From JAHELQ01 sp964491915 (GTDB lineage Bacteria > Acidobacteriota > Aminicenantia > UBA2199): a DNA stretch of 64,000 nucleotides. A model generated the notes under the pieces. It saw only the letters and a list, made by a program, of their open reading frames with translations, did no database searches and had not been told where the DNA came from. The translations under genes were made by a program, and so were the position numbers. This document shows, piece by piece, positions 49,487 to 57,522 of this stretch (within the stretch, counting starts at the first letter, position 1; each line of letters starts with the position of its first letter). The stretch is from positions 1-64,000 of the forward strand of contig CAZBHS010000023.1 of the NCBI GenBank assembly GCA_964491915.1. The letters are read 5' to 3'.

Positions 49487-50068
49487 ATGGAAAACAAGGA
49501 AAAAAACCGTTGCGGCTGGACCAACCATCATCCCCTCAACATCGAGTACCACGACGCCGAGTGGGGGGTCCCGGTCCACGACGACAGAAAGCTCTTCGAG
49601 TTTTTGGTTCTCGACGCCTTCCAGGCGGGCCTCAGTTGGCTCACCATCCTTAAAAAACGGGACAACTTCCGCGCAGCCTTCGATAACTTCGAGCCGCGCA
49701 TCATCGCCCAATACGACGAGGAAAAAATCCAGGCGCTCCTCCAAGACAAAGGCATCATCCGCAACAGAAGTAAAGTCCGCTCCTCCGTCACCAACGCCCA
49801 GGCCTTCCTCGCCGTCCAAAAAGAATTCACCACCTTCGACCGCTACATCTGGCAGTTCACCAACCACACAACCATCATCAACCAATGGACATCCCAGTCG
49901 GAGCTCCCGGTCAGCACCAAAGAATCCGACGCCATGAGCGCGGACCTCAAAAAACGCGGCTTCAAATTCGTCGGCACCACCATTTGCTACGCCTTCATGC
50001 AAGCGGCAGGCATGGTCAACGACCACACCACCGACTGCTTCCGCCACTCCCAAATCGATTATAGTTGA
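49487..50068 (+). CDS. tag: DNA-3-methyladenine glycosylase I
   Basis: A 193-residue Tag family glycosylase that removes 3-methyladenine from alkylated DNA. Features: CGWTNHHPLNIEYHDAEWGVPVHDD at the N-terminus, FQAGLSWLTILKKRDNFRAAFDNF, and GFKFVGTTICYAFMQAAGMVNDHTTDCFRH at the C-terminus, with zinc ligands Cys/His at both ends. The ATG at 49487 is set by the promoter at 49452-49480; the longer frame upstream overlaps the PhzF gene and has no homology. Confidence 0.95.
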   Translation: MENKEKNRCGWTNHHPLNIEYHDAEWGVPVHDDRKLFEFLVLDAFQAGLSWLTILKKRDNFRAAFDNFEPRIIAQYDEEKIQALLQDKGIIRNRSKVRSSVTNAQAFLAVQKEFTTFDRYIWQFTNHTTIINQWTSQSELPVSTKESDAMSADLKKRGFKFVGTTICYAFMQAAGMVNDHTTDCFRHSQIDYS

Positions 50069-50080
50069 CAAACGCGTACA

Positions 50081-50104
50081 TTTACATTGTATTGTAAGTG
50101 TAAA
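50081..50104 (+). promoter_or_regulatory. Palindromic operator-like site before the RHH gene
   Basis: TTTACA (50081-50086) and TGTAAA (50099-50104) form an inverted repeat with a 12-base centre that includes further TGTA cores. A TTGACA lies at 50065-50070. The site is placed as an autoregulatory operator for the ribbon-helix-helix gene 53 bases downstream. Confidence 0.45.
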
Positions 50105-50156
50105 CCACGTAAAAATTAAAGAGATTTTACGTGCTTTGCAAAAAAAGGAGAGCAAC

Positions 50157-50381
50157 ATGGGACGAGTAACAGTTGATTTTTCGGCTGAGGCTAATCAAAG
50201 GCTCGAGGATTTGGCGAAGGAATTGAATTCTAGCAAAGCTGACGCTATTCGGAAGCGGTCTATCGCTGAAGCTCGGGACCAGCATTACCACAAGCCGCCG
50301 GACTATCTAGTCGTCGAACCGGAAGATACATCCCGGCGGACCAAGAATTTAAGACAAACCAACACCAATGGATACAAATGA
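50157..50381 (+). CDS. Ribbon-helix-helix protein (antitoxin-like)
   Basis: 74 residues starting behind AAGGAG. The N-terminal 40 residues are an RHH/CopG DNA-binding domain (RVTVDFSAEANQRLEDLAKELNSSKADAIRK). The remainder (YHKPPDYLVVEPEDTSRRTKN) does not continue the usual RHH helix, so the end may be altered. A palindrome at 50081 fits autoregulation. It lies at the start of a decayed patch holding methyltransferase and PIN-toxin remnants, so it may be what remains of a toxin-antitoxin locus. Confidence 0.6.
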   Translation: MGRVTVDFSAEANQRLEDLAKELNSSKADAIRKRSIAEARDQHYHKPPDYLVVEPEDTSRRTKNLRQTNTNGYK

Positions 50382-50442
50382 CAGAGTGCATCCCCACAGG
50401 ATTATGAAAAAGCACAAGAAATAGTCAAAATCTGGGGGAAGG

Positions 50443-50637
50443 ATGGGATGGGATACCAATTTTGCCAAGATCGACCGGATCGGTCATACAGAGATTGAGC
50501 GCTTCAAACAAAAGGTCCTATCAAAAGAATTGTTTGGGTTTACTATCAATGGGTGGGCGCGGATATTCAGCAAAAAAAATGCTTCGGAGCTCGAGAAAGG
50601 TCTCAAGGCTCTTGGAATAACGGACCGTTCTGGATAG
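50443..50637 (+). CDS. Short unrecognised reading frame, possibly a gene fragment
   Basis: 64 residues including IERFKQKVLSKELFGFTINGWARIFSKKNASELEKGLKALG. No domain recognised. A purine-rich GGGGGAAGG touches the ATG too closely for a normal RBS. Its 3' end overlaps the end of the decayed methyltransferase on the other strand. It may be a fragment of a gene disrupted together with its neighbours; support is weak. Confidence 0.25.
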   Translation: MGWDTNFAKIDRIGHTEIERFKQKVLSKELFGFTINGWARIFSKKNASELEKGLKALGITDRSG

Positions 50638-51185
50638 ACATTCCATCTTTGAGCCGTTGAATCCCATGATGAAAATAATCGCCGTCTATTTCGGCGGAAT
50701 AGGCTTCCCTTTTTCCCAGCGCCGCGGCGAATGAGGCTGAGAATAGCCCTCCAAACGGCTCCCATATCACATCGCGTTCGTCCGACGAAGCTTCGATGAT
50801 AAGTCTCATTAGATCCAAAGGCTTTTGGTTGAGATGCAACGCTTTACCGTTTGAGGATTTCAATCGTTCATTACCGTTGACCGGCGGCCGGTCCCATACG
50901 TTTGTAAACCCATGAGGGCAGCGAAACTTCGCCCGCATTCTTGCCCATTCCTCTACCGACGCAGGTGTGCTTCCATATAATCGAGAAATAGGGGCGCCCT
51001 TTAGGATCGCCGTGTTTATTTGCATATTCCTGGAGTCTCACAAACATGTTCGGTGGAGGGAAGTACCAACGATGGCCTTGATCGAAGTATTTGCGAACCG
51101 CCGCGTCTGCCACTCCGCAAGCTTCATTGGCCCGCTTGAGCGGAAGCCCTGTGCGCTGCCATTCATCCTTAAGCCATCTCTTCAA
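50603..51185 (-). pseudogene. Decayed site-specific DNA methyltransferase
   Basis: Two frames together form the C-terminal part of an N4/N6 DNA methyltransferase. The first (from 51185) reads WLKDEWQRTGLPLKRANEACGV, WYFPPPNMFVRLQEYANKHG and GRPYFS. Near 50975 the frame shifts by one base and continues STPASVEEWARMRAKF, ALHLNQKPLDLMRLIIEASS and VIWEPFGGLFSASFAAALG to the end. The N-terminal portion is missing: the frame begins head-to-head against a PIN-toxin remnant at about 51190. Truncation plus frameshift make it non-functional. Confidence 0.8.
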
Positions 51186-51194
51186 TTTATTCCA

Positions 51195-51550
51195 GAAGCA
51201 ATATCTACGCTCGATGTGAAGGATAATGAGATCGTTCAGAGTTATCGAATCCTGATTAGTGTCCTCACGTACTACGAGATAGTCAGCGGATTAAAACATA
51301 GGGATGCTCGGAAACAATTGGATTTTTTCCTAAACTTTTGCGAGTTCGTCTCGATCATTCCTGTAACTGAAGGCTCTGCTCGTAAATCCGCTGAAATATA
51401 TGCGTCTTTGAGGTCCAGGGGGAAATTATTGATGATGTCGATATTCTGATTGAAGGAATCTGCCTCGAAGAAAACTACGCCTTAGTAACAAACAATACAA
51501 AGCACTTCTCCAGGATTGAAGGTCTAAAAATTCTAAACTGGAGTGAATAA
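51195..51550 (+). pseudogene. Truncated, frameshifted PIN-domain (VapC-like) toxin
   Basis: The first frame encodes the PIN middle part (LISVLTYYEIVSGLKHRD, then ARKSAEIYASLRSRGKL) but ends early. Shifting frame at about 51426 restores the C-terminal part: IDDVDILIEGICLEENYALV, TNNTKHFSRIEGL, ILNWSE and stop at 51550. One lost base explains the shift. The N-terminal strand with the first catalytic Asp (LLDTN-type) is absent, since the upstream sequence belongs to the opposite-strand methyltransferase remnant. A VapB-like antitoxin is not adjacent; an RHH gene lies about 1 kb upstream. Confidence 0.78.
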
Positions 51551-51692
51551 GCCGTTTTCCGCCTCTTAAAAACTACCAAATTTCGAGAATCCTCTCTCTC
51601 TTCATATATATAGAATTATTTGCCTGTCCCCATTGCTTTCCCATCATAGAATCGCGATTCGTTTATGAACCGCTGCTATCAATATAATCCAC

Positions 51693-52775
51693 CTATCGCA
51701 TACGATATTTGATGATTCGGGTGAACCCCTTTTTATCCGGGGCAATGACAAACAAACAGTCGTCCAGGATTGCCGCGATGGTTCCTTTTACCGCGATGGA
51801 GAGCCGGTCGATATACTTTCCGCTAGAATCGTAGACATCGACGATCCGTTCAGACTTGCCGTTAACGGTAGAGGTGACGACCCAAAGCTTTCCGCCGGTA
51901 TAATGGAGGCTTTGTATATCATTTTCCCATTTTTGTGGCGGCGCGGAAAACCGTTCATTCCCAAACATGATGGAATTTCCCTTTTGTGAGCCATTTTCTG
52001 TTCTCTTGACCCGCTTGTAAGGTCTCACTCTTTCGCCGACAATTTTGTCCGCCTCGCTATCATAGACTTTCACTGAATACTCCGGCGTGTGAGATACAAA
52101 GAGACGATTCGTTCCATCAAAGGCCCAGAGAAAATCCGCCACCTTGAACGAGCCACGGTAGCCGTTACGATTGATCACATACTCCTTGACCGGGAAGCTC
52201 ACGCTTCTTTTCTCGACATTTCCAGATTCATCCACATTGACCAGCCGCATCGGCACATCCAGATATTCCGCTTGTCCAGCCACTTTGGGGATCTCTTTAG
52301 CGGCAAGTAGATAATGATGCTCACGTCTCAGCAATAGCCGGGAACTGAAGAGCTTCTCGTTGATCTTGATTTCACGGACCAATGACCCCCCGGTTTTAAA
52401 ACAGAGAATTTTTTGCGGTCGGGAGTTGAGGGCCACAAGATGGCCGGCGGTTAGAATGAAATTCGAAACAGCGTAGAGTTCTCCGGGGCCGATCCCTTTT
52501 TTGAAGAAATTGCGCCGGAACCTTCCATTTTTCCCGAAAGCCAGGAGCTGATCGTGATCGCTGAGAAAGACGGAATGATCGTTGTTAACGCTAATGTTGC
52601 GAGGATAACGGAAAAAGAAATTTTCACCGTCATCCTCGATAACCAAAATCTTCTTCAACTTCACGCTCCGCCCCAATGCAAGCCCGTCGCTTTCACTTGC
52701 CAGGAGATGATGACTCAAGCCGAGAAAGCAACAAATAAGCATTATAGGTAGAAATAAGCTGAATCTGCGAATCAC
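51693..52775 (-). CDS. Secreted six-bladed beta-propeller protein
   Basis: About 360 residues. A signal peptide (FSLFLPIMLICCFLGLSHHLLA) is followed by propeller blades: FFFRYPRNISVNNDHSVFLSD, LLAFGKNGRFRRNF, the family signature FKKGIGPGELYAVSNF, NRLFVSHTPEYSVKVYDSE and RIVDVYDSSGKYIDRL. The GTG at 52775 follows GGAGG at 4 bases and starts the signal peptide. It lies 10 bases after the Cys-rich-tail protein gene, so the two form an operon. It is related to the lipoprotein at 44390. Function unknown; the pairing suggests that the two exported proteins act together. Confidence 0.82.
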   Translation of the reverse strand: MIRRFSLFLPIMLICCFLGLSHHLLASESDGLALGRSVKLKKILVIEDDGENFFFRYPRNISVNNDHSVFLSDHDQLLAFGKNGRFRRNFFKKGIGPGELYAVSNFILTAGHLVALNSRPQKILCFKTGGSLVREIKINEKLFSSRLLLRREHHYLLAAKEIPKVAGQAEYLDVPMRLVNVDESGNVEKRSVSFPVKEYVINRNGYRGSFKVADFLWAFDGTNRLFVSHTPEYSVKVYDSEADKIVGERVRPYKRVKRTENGSQKGNSIMFGNERFSAPPQKWENDIQSLHYTGGKLWVVTSTVNGKSERIVDVYDSSGKYIDRLSIAVKGTIAAILDDCLFVIAPDKKGFTRIIKYRMR

Positions 52776-52785
52776 GAAACCTCCA

Positions 52786-53319
52786 TTAACAACAGTCCTC
52801 CACACAGCAAGAACCGCAAGCAGACTCCACTTTACATCCGCAAGCGGTCCAGCCACCGCATGTCACGCAACAACGGGCCGGTAGGCTTTCGATTTGCGTT
52901 TCAACATTTTTTCTATAATTCTCCGAAAAGGAAATAATCTCGACAATAAATCCCCCATCTAGTTGTGTTGTACCCTGATTCCCTAATGAGAATTGAATCG
53001 TTTCGCAATGACTGGGAACAACATTTCCATAAAAATCTTTTGTCCCTTTAACTAGCTCTACAACACCAATCCCATTTTCCCTATCGATTTTTGGAGAGAA
53101 GGTATAGGCGACGCCATCCCTTTCCACCGATAAAGCTCCATAATTAGAAACTGTCGTTTCAAAATTCGTACCATTCGGAAGCGTAACAGAAAGTACAATT
53201 TTGGTGTCCACAGATTCCTGGTTCTGGCTTGCATAGTTAGATGAAGGCAATAGGAACACTAGACAAAACGAAAACGCGATAACACGCGGTAAATTTCCCC
53301 TAATAATTTTTTTTAGCAT
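52786..53319 (-). CDS. Secreted protein with Cys-rich C-terminal tail
   Basis: 177 residues: a signal peptide (VIAFSFCLVFLLPSSNYA), a beta-rich middle (KIVLSVTLPNGTNFETTVSNYG; VVELVKGTKDFYG), and a C-terminal 32-residue tail with about ten Cys (RCCVTCGGWTACGCKVESAC, then GSCCVEDCC). The pattern C-GG-x-T-x-C-GC...CGSCC recurs in small exported proteins of related bacteria as far as I recall, but no function is known to me. It could bind metal, form disulfides or be modified. It is the first gene of a two-gene operon with a propeller protein; start chosen for the signal peptide. Confidence 0.72.
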   Translation of the reverse strand: MLKKIIRGNLPRVIAFSFCLVFLLPSSNYASQNQESVDTKIVLSVTLPNGTNFETTVSNYGALSVERDGVAYTFSPKIDRENGIGVVELVKGTKDFYGNVVPSHCETIQFSLGNQGTTQLDGGFIVEIISFSENYRKNVETQIESLPARCCVTCGGWTACGCKVESACGSCCVEDCC

Positions 53320-53631
53320 TTGGTCCCCTTTTACTCCTTTTTTCCATTGGGATTAATTAATTTGTAAAATTTAATTTATCATCTTCATTACACTTTGTCA
53401 AACTAAAAACATCCCAAAACTCCCCATATAATTCTATATCAGCGAGCTTCTAACTGTTCCAGATTCGAGGAAAGTGAAGATTGAAAAAAGGGACAGGGGG
53501 GATTACAAAAGATGTGACTTCAGCTTTGGATATGAACTAAAAAAATTTAATGCTTTGGCTACAGTTATCATTTTATTTGGAAAAAAGAAACCACGAAGAA
53601 TATTGCTATGATTATTCAGAAGAGAAAATAG
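53320..53631. other. Intergenic AT-rich region
   Basis: About 310 bases between the Cys-rich protein gene and the truncated propeller. It contains one copy of the GGGACAGG motif (53490-53497). No gene, hairpin with T-run or consensus promoter was found on the plus strand. Confidence 0.5.
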
Positions 53632-54015
53632 GGGACAGGCATCGACGCCTGGGAAAAATGGATACTCTCCTTCCCAAGCATCCGCCAGGGCATCGCCCAT
53701 GGCAGAATCGACATCAAGTTCTGGAAGAAGAACCTCCCATTCCCTGAATTCAAACCCATTTCCGTCGGTTCTATGTTCATCGGCCCCAACAACACCCTCT
53801 ACAACAGAAAAGGCCCCAAAGCATTCGGCAGCGACGAAAACATCTTCACCGTCATCTCCCTGGACACCGGCGAAACCAGCATCCGCCAATTCCCCCCCAA
53901 CCACAATCTCAGAGCGATCAAAAACAATTTGTTCTATTTCAGCGTCTTAAATGAAGACGATGAACCAACCCTGACAATTCTCGACAAAGAACAACTCCCA
54001 AAACAAAAAATCTAG
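53632..54015 (+). pseudogene. 5'-truncated beta-propeller gene
   Basis: The frame is open from just after a TAG at 53629 and has no start codon before an internal ATG at 53773. It reads IDAWEKWILSFPSIRQGIAH, KPISVGSMFIGPNNTLYNRK, FTVISLDTGETSIRQFPP and NNLFYFSVLNEDDEPTLTIL, which resembles the last blades of the six-bladed propeller family seen at 44390 and 51693. The coding sequence begins exactly at a GGGGACAGGC motif, and another copy follows the stop, so the fragment appears bracketed by a short interspersed repeat. Confidence 0.6.
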
Positions 54016-54054
54016 ATCATAGAAAGGGACAGGCAAAATTTCATCAAAACCAGC

Positions 54055-54090
54055 GTCCACAAAGTCCACCTCGTCCACAATGTCCACAAA
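54055..54090 (+). repeat. Short 9-bp tandem repeat
   Basis: GTCCAC followed by three variable bases occurs four times in a row at 54055, 54064, 54073 and 54082. It is non-coding, between the truncated propeller and the ABC operon, flanked by two GGGACAGG copies. Confidence 0.75.
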
Positions 54091-54156
54091 TAAAGTAGTG
54101 AAGTAGTAGTAACGTTGGGGACAGGCAAACTTCTACTGGATTCTCTTTTCCTCGAC

Positions 54157-55290
54157 TCAATCTTCTAGTTTGAAGAATTTGAAGGAGAGGAGGGAGAGGA
54201 GGATGGTGGTTGAGAGGAGGATGAGGAGGTTGGGGGTTATGTGGCGGAGGCCGCGGTTGAAGAAGATGATTTGGTGGAAGGCGTCCATGGCCCAGTAGGC
54301 GGGGGTGAATTTGCCGATGGCGCGGATGGTGTCGGGGACCACTTCGATGGGCCACCAACAACCGCCGAGGGCGGCGAAGATGTTTGAGGTTAGGATGGAG
54401 AGGCCGACGATGACTTGTTCTTTGCGGAAGATGGAGCCGTAGAGGATACTGAGGGCTGAGATGGTGACGCAGAAGGACAGGATGATGAGGGTGGCGAGGA
54501 TGGTGTTGCCGAGGTTTAGGTTGAAAAAGAGTTTGCCCACTGCTACCAGGACGAATGCCTGGACGAGGCCGATGAAGAGGCGGCCGAGGAATTTGCCGGT
54601 CCAGAGTTGGGGGATGGAGGTGGAGGAGAACATGATGCGCTTGATGATGCCCTTCTGGCGATCGATCATGACGAAGACTCCGCCGTAGATCAGCACCATC
54701 ATCATGATGAACATCACGATGGTTCCGGGGATTACGTGGTCGAATCCGGCCGGGATTTCGAGGATGGTGTTTTCGGGGAAGCGGGATTTTATGGAGAGGA
54801 TGTTGCGGAATTCGGGCTTTTGGGCGAAGAACGATTCGGTGTCGGGGTGGAGGATGATTTCGGTGATGAGCTTGACCAGGCCCTGGATGATTTTTATTTC
54901 CACTTGAGTGGAGGCTTCGACGTTTGAGTTTTCGTTGAGTTTTAGGAGGATCTCCTGCGACTTCTTGCTTGTGATGTCGGCGGAGAAGTCGTTGGGGATG
55001 TGGAGGTAGCGGATGTAGTCTTCGGGGACTTTGTCGATTGCCGTGATGGTGATGCCGGGGCTTTGGAGTTTTTGGATGAAATAGTCGCCCCATTGTCCCT
55101 CGTCCTGGTTCAAGACCATGAGGGCGGCTGTCATGTCCTGGGTGTCATTTTTATAGATGTGGCCGAAGGTCATGATGATAATGATGGGGAAGACCAGGGT
55201 CCAGAAGAGGTACATCTTGTCCTGCACCATGAGTTTGATATCGATGAAGGCGATATGGAGAATACGGCGCAATTTATTTGAAAGACTCAT
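54157..55290 (-). CDS. ABC-2 type transporter permease (second of pair)
   Basis: A 377-residue permease. One N-terminal membrane helix (MYLFWTLVFPIIIIMTFGHI) precedes a large extracytoplasmic domain of about 150 residues. Five C-terminal helices follow, including VIPGTIVMFIMMMVLIYGGVF and GQGFAL-type linker equivalents (IIFFNRGLRHI). This is the ABC2_membrane_3 (YhhJ/CcmB-like) architecture. The start overlaps the stop of the upstream permease gene by 4 bases. With the ATPase at 56525 it forms a drug/lipid-type exporter. Confidence 0.9.
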   Translation of the reverse strand: MSLSNKLRRILHIAFIDIKLMVQDKMYLFWTLVFPIIIIMTFGHIYKNDTQDMTAALMVLNQDEGQWGDYFIQKLQSPGITITAIDKVPEDYIRYLHIPNDFSADITSKKSQEILLKLNENSNVEASTQVEIKIIQGLVKLITEIILHPDTESFFAQKPEFRNILSIKSRFPENTILEIPAGFDHVIPGTIVMFIMMMVLIYGGVFVMIDRQKGIIKRIMFSSTSIPQLWTGKFLGRLFIGLVQAFVLVAVGKLFFNLNLGNTILATLIILSFCVTISALSILYGSIFRKEQVIVGLSILTSNIFAALGGCWWPIEVVPDTIRAIGKFTPAYWAMDAFHQIIFFNRGLRHITPNLLILLSTTILLSLLSFKFFKLED

Positions 55291-56528
55291 TGGGTAATCC
55301 TTTTAGGAAGTAAAATTAGCGATACGGCGACGAATAGTAGGCCCGAGGCCAAAAGCACGATGAACGGGAGGATGGGGAAGATGTTTTCCTTGATCATGTT
55401 GACGCCTTCCAGGAACCAGAAGTTTAGGGTGAAGCGGGAGATGGCCTGGAACATGGGAGGCAATTGGTTCACCGGTAGGAAACTACCGCCGAAGGCGGCG
55501 AAGACCAGGATGATGGGACTGGTGAAGGCGCCCGCCTGGTTCTTGTTTTTGAAGAAGGAGTTCAACATGCCGAAGAAACCCGCCACTGAGAATAGGGTGA
55601 TGGCGGCGAAGGGGAAGAGGTAGAGGTAGTTGCCCCAGTCGATACCAAAAAACGCCAGGCCGATGAGGATGATGAGAATCAAGGTGAGCAGGCCCATGAG
55701 CCAACCGCTGAGAAGCTTGGCCGCGATGTATTGGTGCGGCTCGATGGGGGAGAACCACATGCGGCGCAAGGTGCCGTCCTCTTTTTCGGTGAGGATTTCC
55801 CGCAGGAAGGTTTCCACGATGAAGAGGAGGAACATGAAGGACAGGCCCGGGAGGAAGTAGGAAAAAATATTGAAGCCCGGTTCGTCGTCTTTTTTTTCTT
55901 TCTCTTTTTGCTCTTTTTTGAGCTTGATCAGTAGGGGAGATAGTACTTCTTTTAGGGTGACGATTTTTTTCTTGGACTTTTCCAGGTGAGGGACCAGTTC
56001 GGCAATCGCCAATGTCTCCACCGGCGTGTCCAGAATCTCTTCGATGCTGTCGATCTCGTCGTCAAACACCTGGACGAACGCGGAAACGCCTACTGCCATG
56101 GTGTTGAGAAACTCTTCCACAATGGCCGGCAGGAAACGCTCCGAGGGATTCTTCACCAACTCGAGGGTGATGTCCTTGCCGTCGAACAGATCTCGCGTAA
56201 AGCCTTTGGGGATAATCACCAATGCCGAGGCTTTGCCTTTTTGCATCAATTGTTTGGCCTCCGCTTCCTCTTTCATGGAGATCTGGAACATATCCTCGAG
56301 GTCCGGGGCGTCGAAGGCGCTGACCAACATCTTGGCGGCGAATTCTTTGTCGAGATCCACCACCAACAGCTTGATCTTCGGCAAACTGGAGCCGTCGCCG
56401 GAAGGGGAAAACACGGCGCCGAAAATGGCGGTCATGATCACCGGGATCGCCAAAAGGATCAAAATCCCCCAGGGGGACTTCATCCGCCGCTGAAAGTCTT
56501 TTTTAAGAATCAGGATGACGCGTCTCAA
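55287..56528 (-). CDS. ABC-2 type transporter permease (first of pair)
   Basis: A 413-residue permease of the same class: an N-terminal helix (WGILILLAIPVIMTAIFGAVF), a large extracytoplasmic domain with DLEDMFQISMKEEAEAKQLM and a charged KKEQKEKEKKDDEPG segment, then NIFSYFLPGLSFMFLLFIVE and further helices. It overlaps both neighbours by 4 bases (ATGA type) in an ATPase-permease-permease operon. The two different permeases suggest a heterodimeric exporter. Substrate unknown. Confidence 0.9.
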   Translation of the reverse strand: MRRVILILKKDFQRRMKSPWGILILLAIPVIMTAIFGAVFSPSGDGSSLPKIKLLVVDLDKEFAAKMLVSAFDAPDLEDMFQISMKEEAEAKQLMQKGKASALVIIPKGFTRDLFDGKDITLELVKNPSERFLPAIVEEFLNTMAVGVSAFVQVFDDEIDSIEEILDTPVETLAIAELVPHLEKSKKKIVTLKEVLSPLLIKLKKEQKEKEKKDDEPGFNIFSYFLPGLSFMFLLFIVETFLREILTEKEDGTLRRMWFSPIEPHQYIAAKLLSGWLMGLLTLILIILIGLAFFGIDWGNYLYLFPFAAITLFSVAGFFGMLNSFFKNKNQAGAFTSPIILVFAAFGGSFLPVNQLPPMFQAISRFTLNFWFLEGVNMIKENIFPILPFIVLLASGLLFVAVSLILLPKRITQ

Positions 56529-57460
56529 TCTCTCAAGCTCCTGCCGGTGAGTTTCAGGAAGACGGTTTCGAGGCTCGGGGACTTGATTTTTATGTCCGTG
56601 ACCTCGAGATTGTGTTTGAAGAGATGGGATAGGACGGCGGGTAATTGGTCGGTGTTGTCGAGGCCGATGGTGACGAGCCTGTCTTCCACCGCCAGGAGTT
56701 CGGCGTTGGCCAATGGCTCGATCACCGGCGTGATTTGATTGGAATCGAAGTCGCCGCTGATATCCACGACTTCCTTTTCTTCCACCAATGTGATCAATTC
56801 TTCCAATGTGCCGGACGCCAGGATGCTGCCTTTATCCATAATGGCGATGCGCTGGCAGATTTCTTCGACTTCGGCTAACTGGTGAGTGGTGAATATCACC
56901 GAGGTCCCTTCGCGGCCCACTTTTTTGATGATATCCAGGATGCGGACCTTGGCCTGCACGTCGATGCCGACTGTCGGTTCGTCCAGCAGCAGCAGGTCCG
57001 GCTGGTGGATGAGGCCGATGGCGATGTTGAGCCGCCGCTTCATGCCGCCGGAAAAGTTTTTCACCGGTTCCTTACTACGGGTGGAGAGCTCCACTGTGTC
57101 AAGTAGTTGGAGCGCCCGCTGCTTGAGCTCTTTGGGGGCGATGTTGTAGAGGCCGCCCCAGAAGAGCAGGTTGTCCATGGCGTTGAGGTCTTCGTAAAAG
57201 GCCATGTCCTGGGGGACGATGCCGATATTGTCCTTGAGTCGGCGGTTGGCGAAAAGATCTTCCCCTTTGAAGCGGACTGTGCCGGAAAAATCTTTGACGG
57301 TTCCCGATAAAATCGAGATCAATGTGGTCTTGCCGGCGCCGTTGGGTCCCAAAAGACCGAAGATTTCCCCCTTGTGCAGGGAAAAACCAAACTGGTCCAA
57401 TGCCTTGATATCGTTGTAATACTTTGAAATGTCCTTAATCTCTAAAATAGCCTGTTCCAT
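56525..57460 (-). CDS. ABC transporter ATP-binding protein
   Basis: A 311-residue ATPase of the ABC-2 export class: Walker A FGLLGPNGAGKTTLISIL, signature NFSGGMKRRLNIAIGL, Walker B LLLLDEPTVGIDVQAK, switch His in VIFTTHQLAEVEEIC and a C-terminal extension of about 90 residues (VVDISGDFDSNQITPVIEPL). First gene of a three-gene operon with two permeases, each junction overlapping. Confidence 0.94.
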   Translation of the reverse strand: MEQAILEIKDISKYYNDIKALDQFGFSLHKGEIFGLLGPNGAGKTTLISILSGTVKDFSGTVRFKGEDLFANRRLKDNIGIVPQDMAFYEDLNAMDNLLFWGGLYNIAPKELKQRALQLLDTVELSTRSKEPVKNFSGGMKRRLNIAIGLIHQPDLLLLDEPTVGIDVQAKVRILDIIKKVGREGTSVIFTTHQLAEVEEICQRIAIMDKGSILASGTLEELITLVEEKEVVDISGDFDSNQITPVIEPLANAELLAVEDRLVTIGLDNTDQLPAVLSHLFKHNLEVTDIKIKSPSLETVFLKLTGRSLRD

Positions 57461-57522
57461 GCCGCCATTGTATCACGAAATAATTATGGGCTCAATTGAA
57501 TGGGAGGATGGAAACGGTTAAT

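Larger units (their letters stand above)
51622..54126. repeat. Interspersed GGGACAGG motif, five copies
   Basis: Copies at 51622-51631 (inverted, GCCTGTCCCC), 53490-53497, 53631-53640, 54026-54034 and 54117-54126. Three share the longer form GGGACAGGCA. They cluster within 2.5 kb and lie in gene-free or decayed DNA, two of them bracketing the truncated propeller. Confidence 0.6.

Noticed and set aside
53503..53904. 133-codon frame on the minus strand
   Set aside because: It is antisense to the truncated propeller, whose plus-strand translation has blade motifs; no RBS or domain supports the minus frame.
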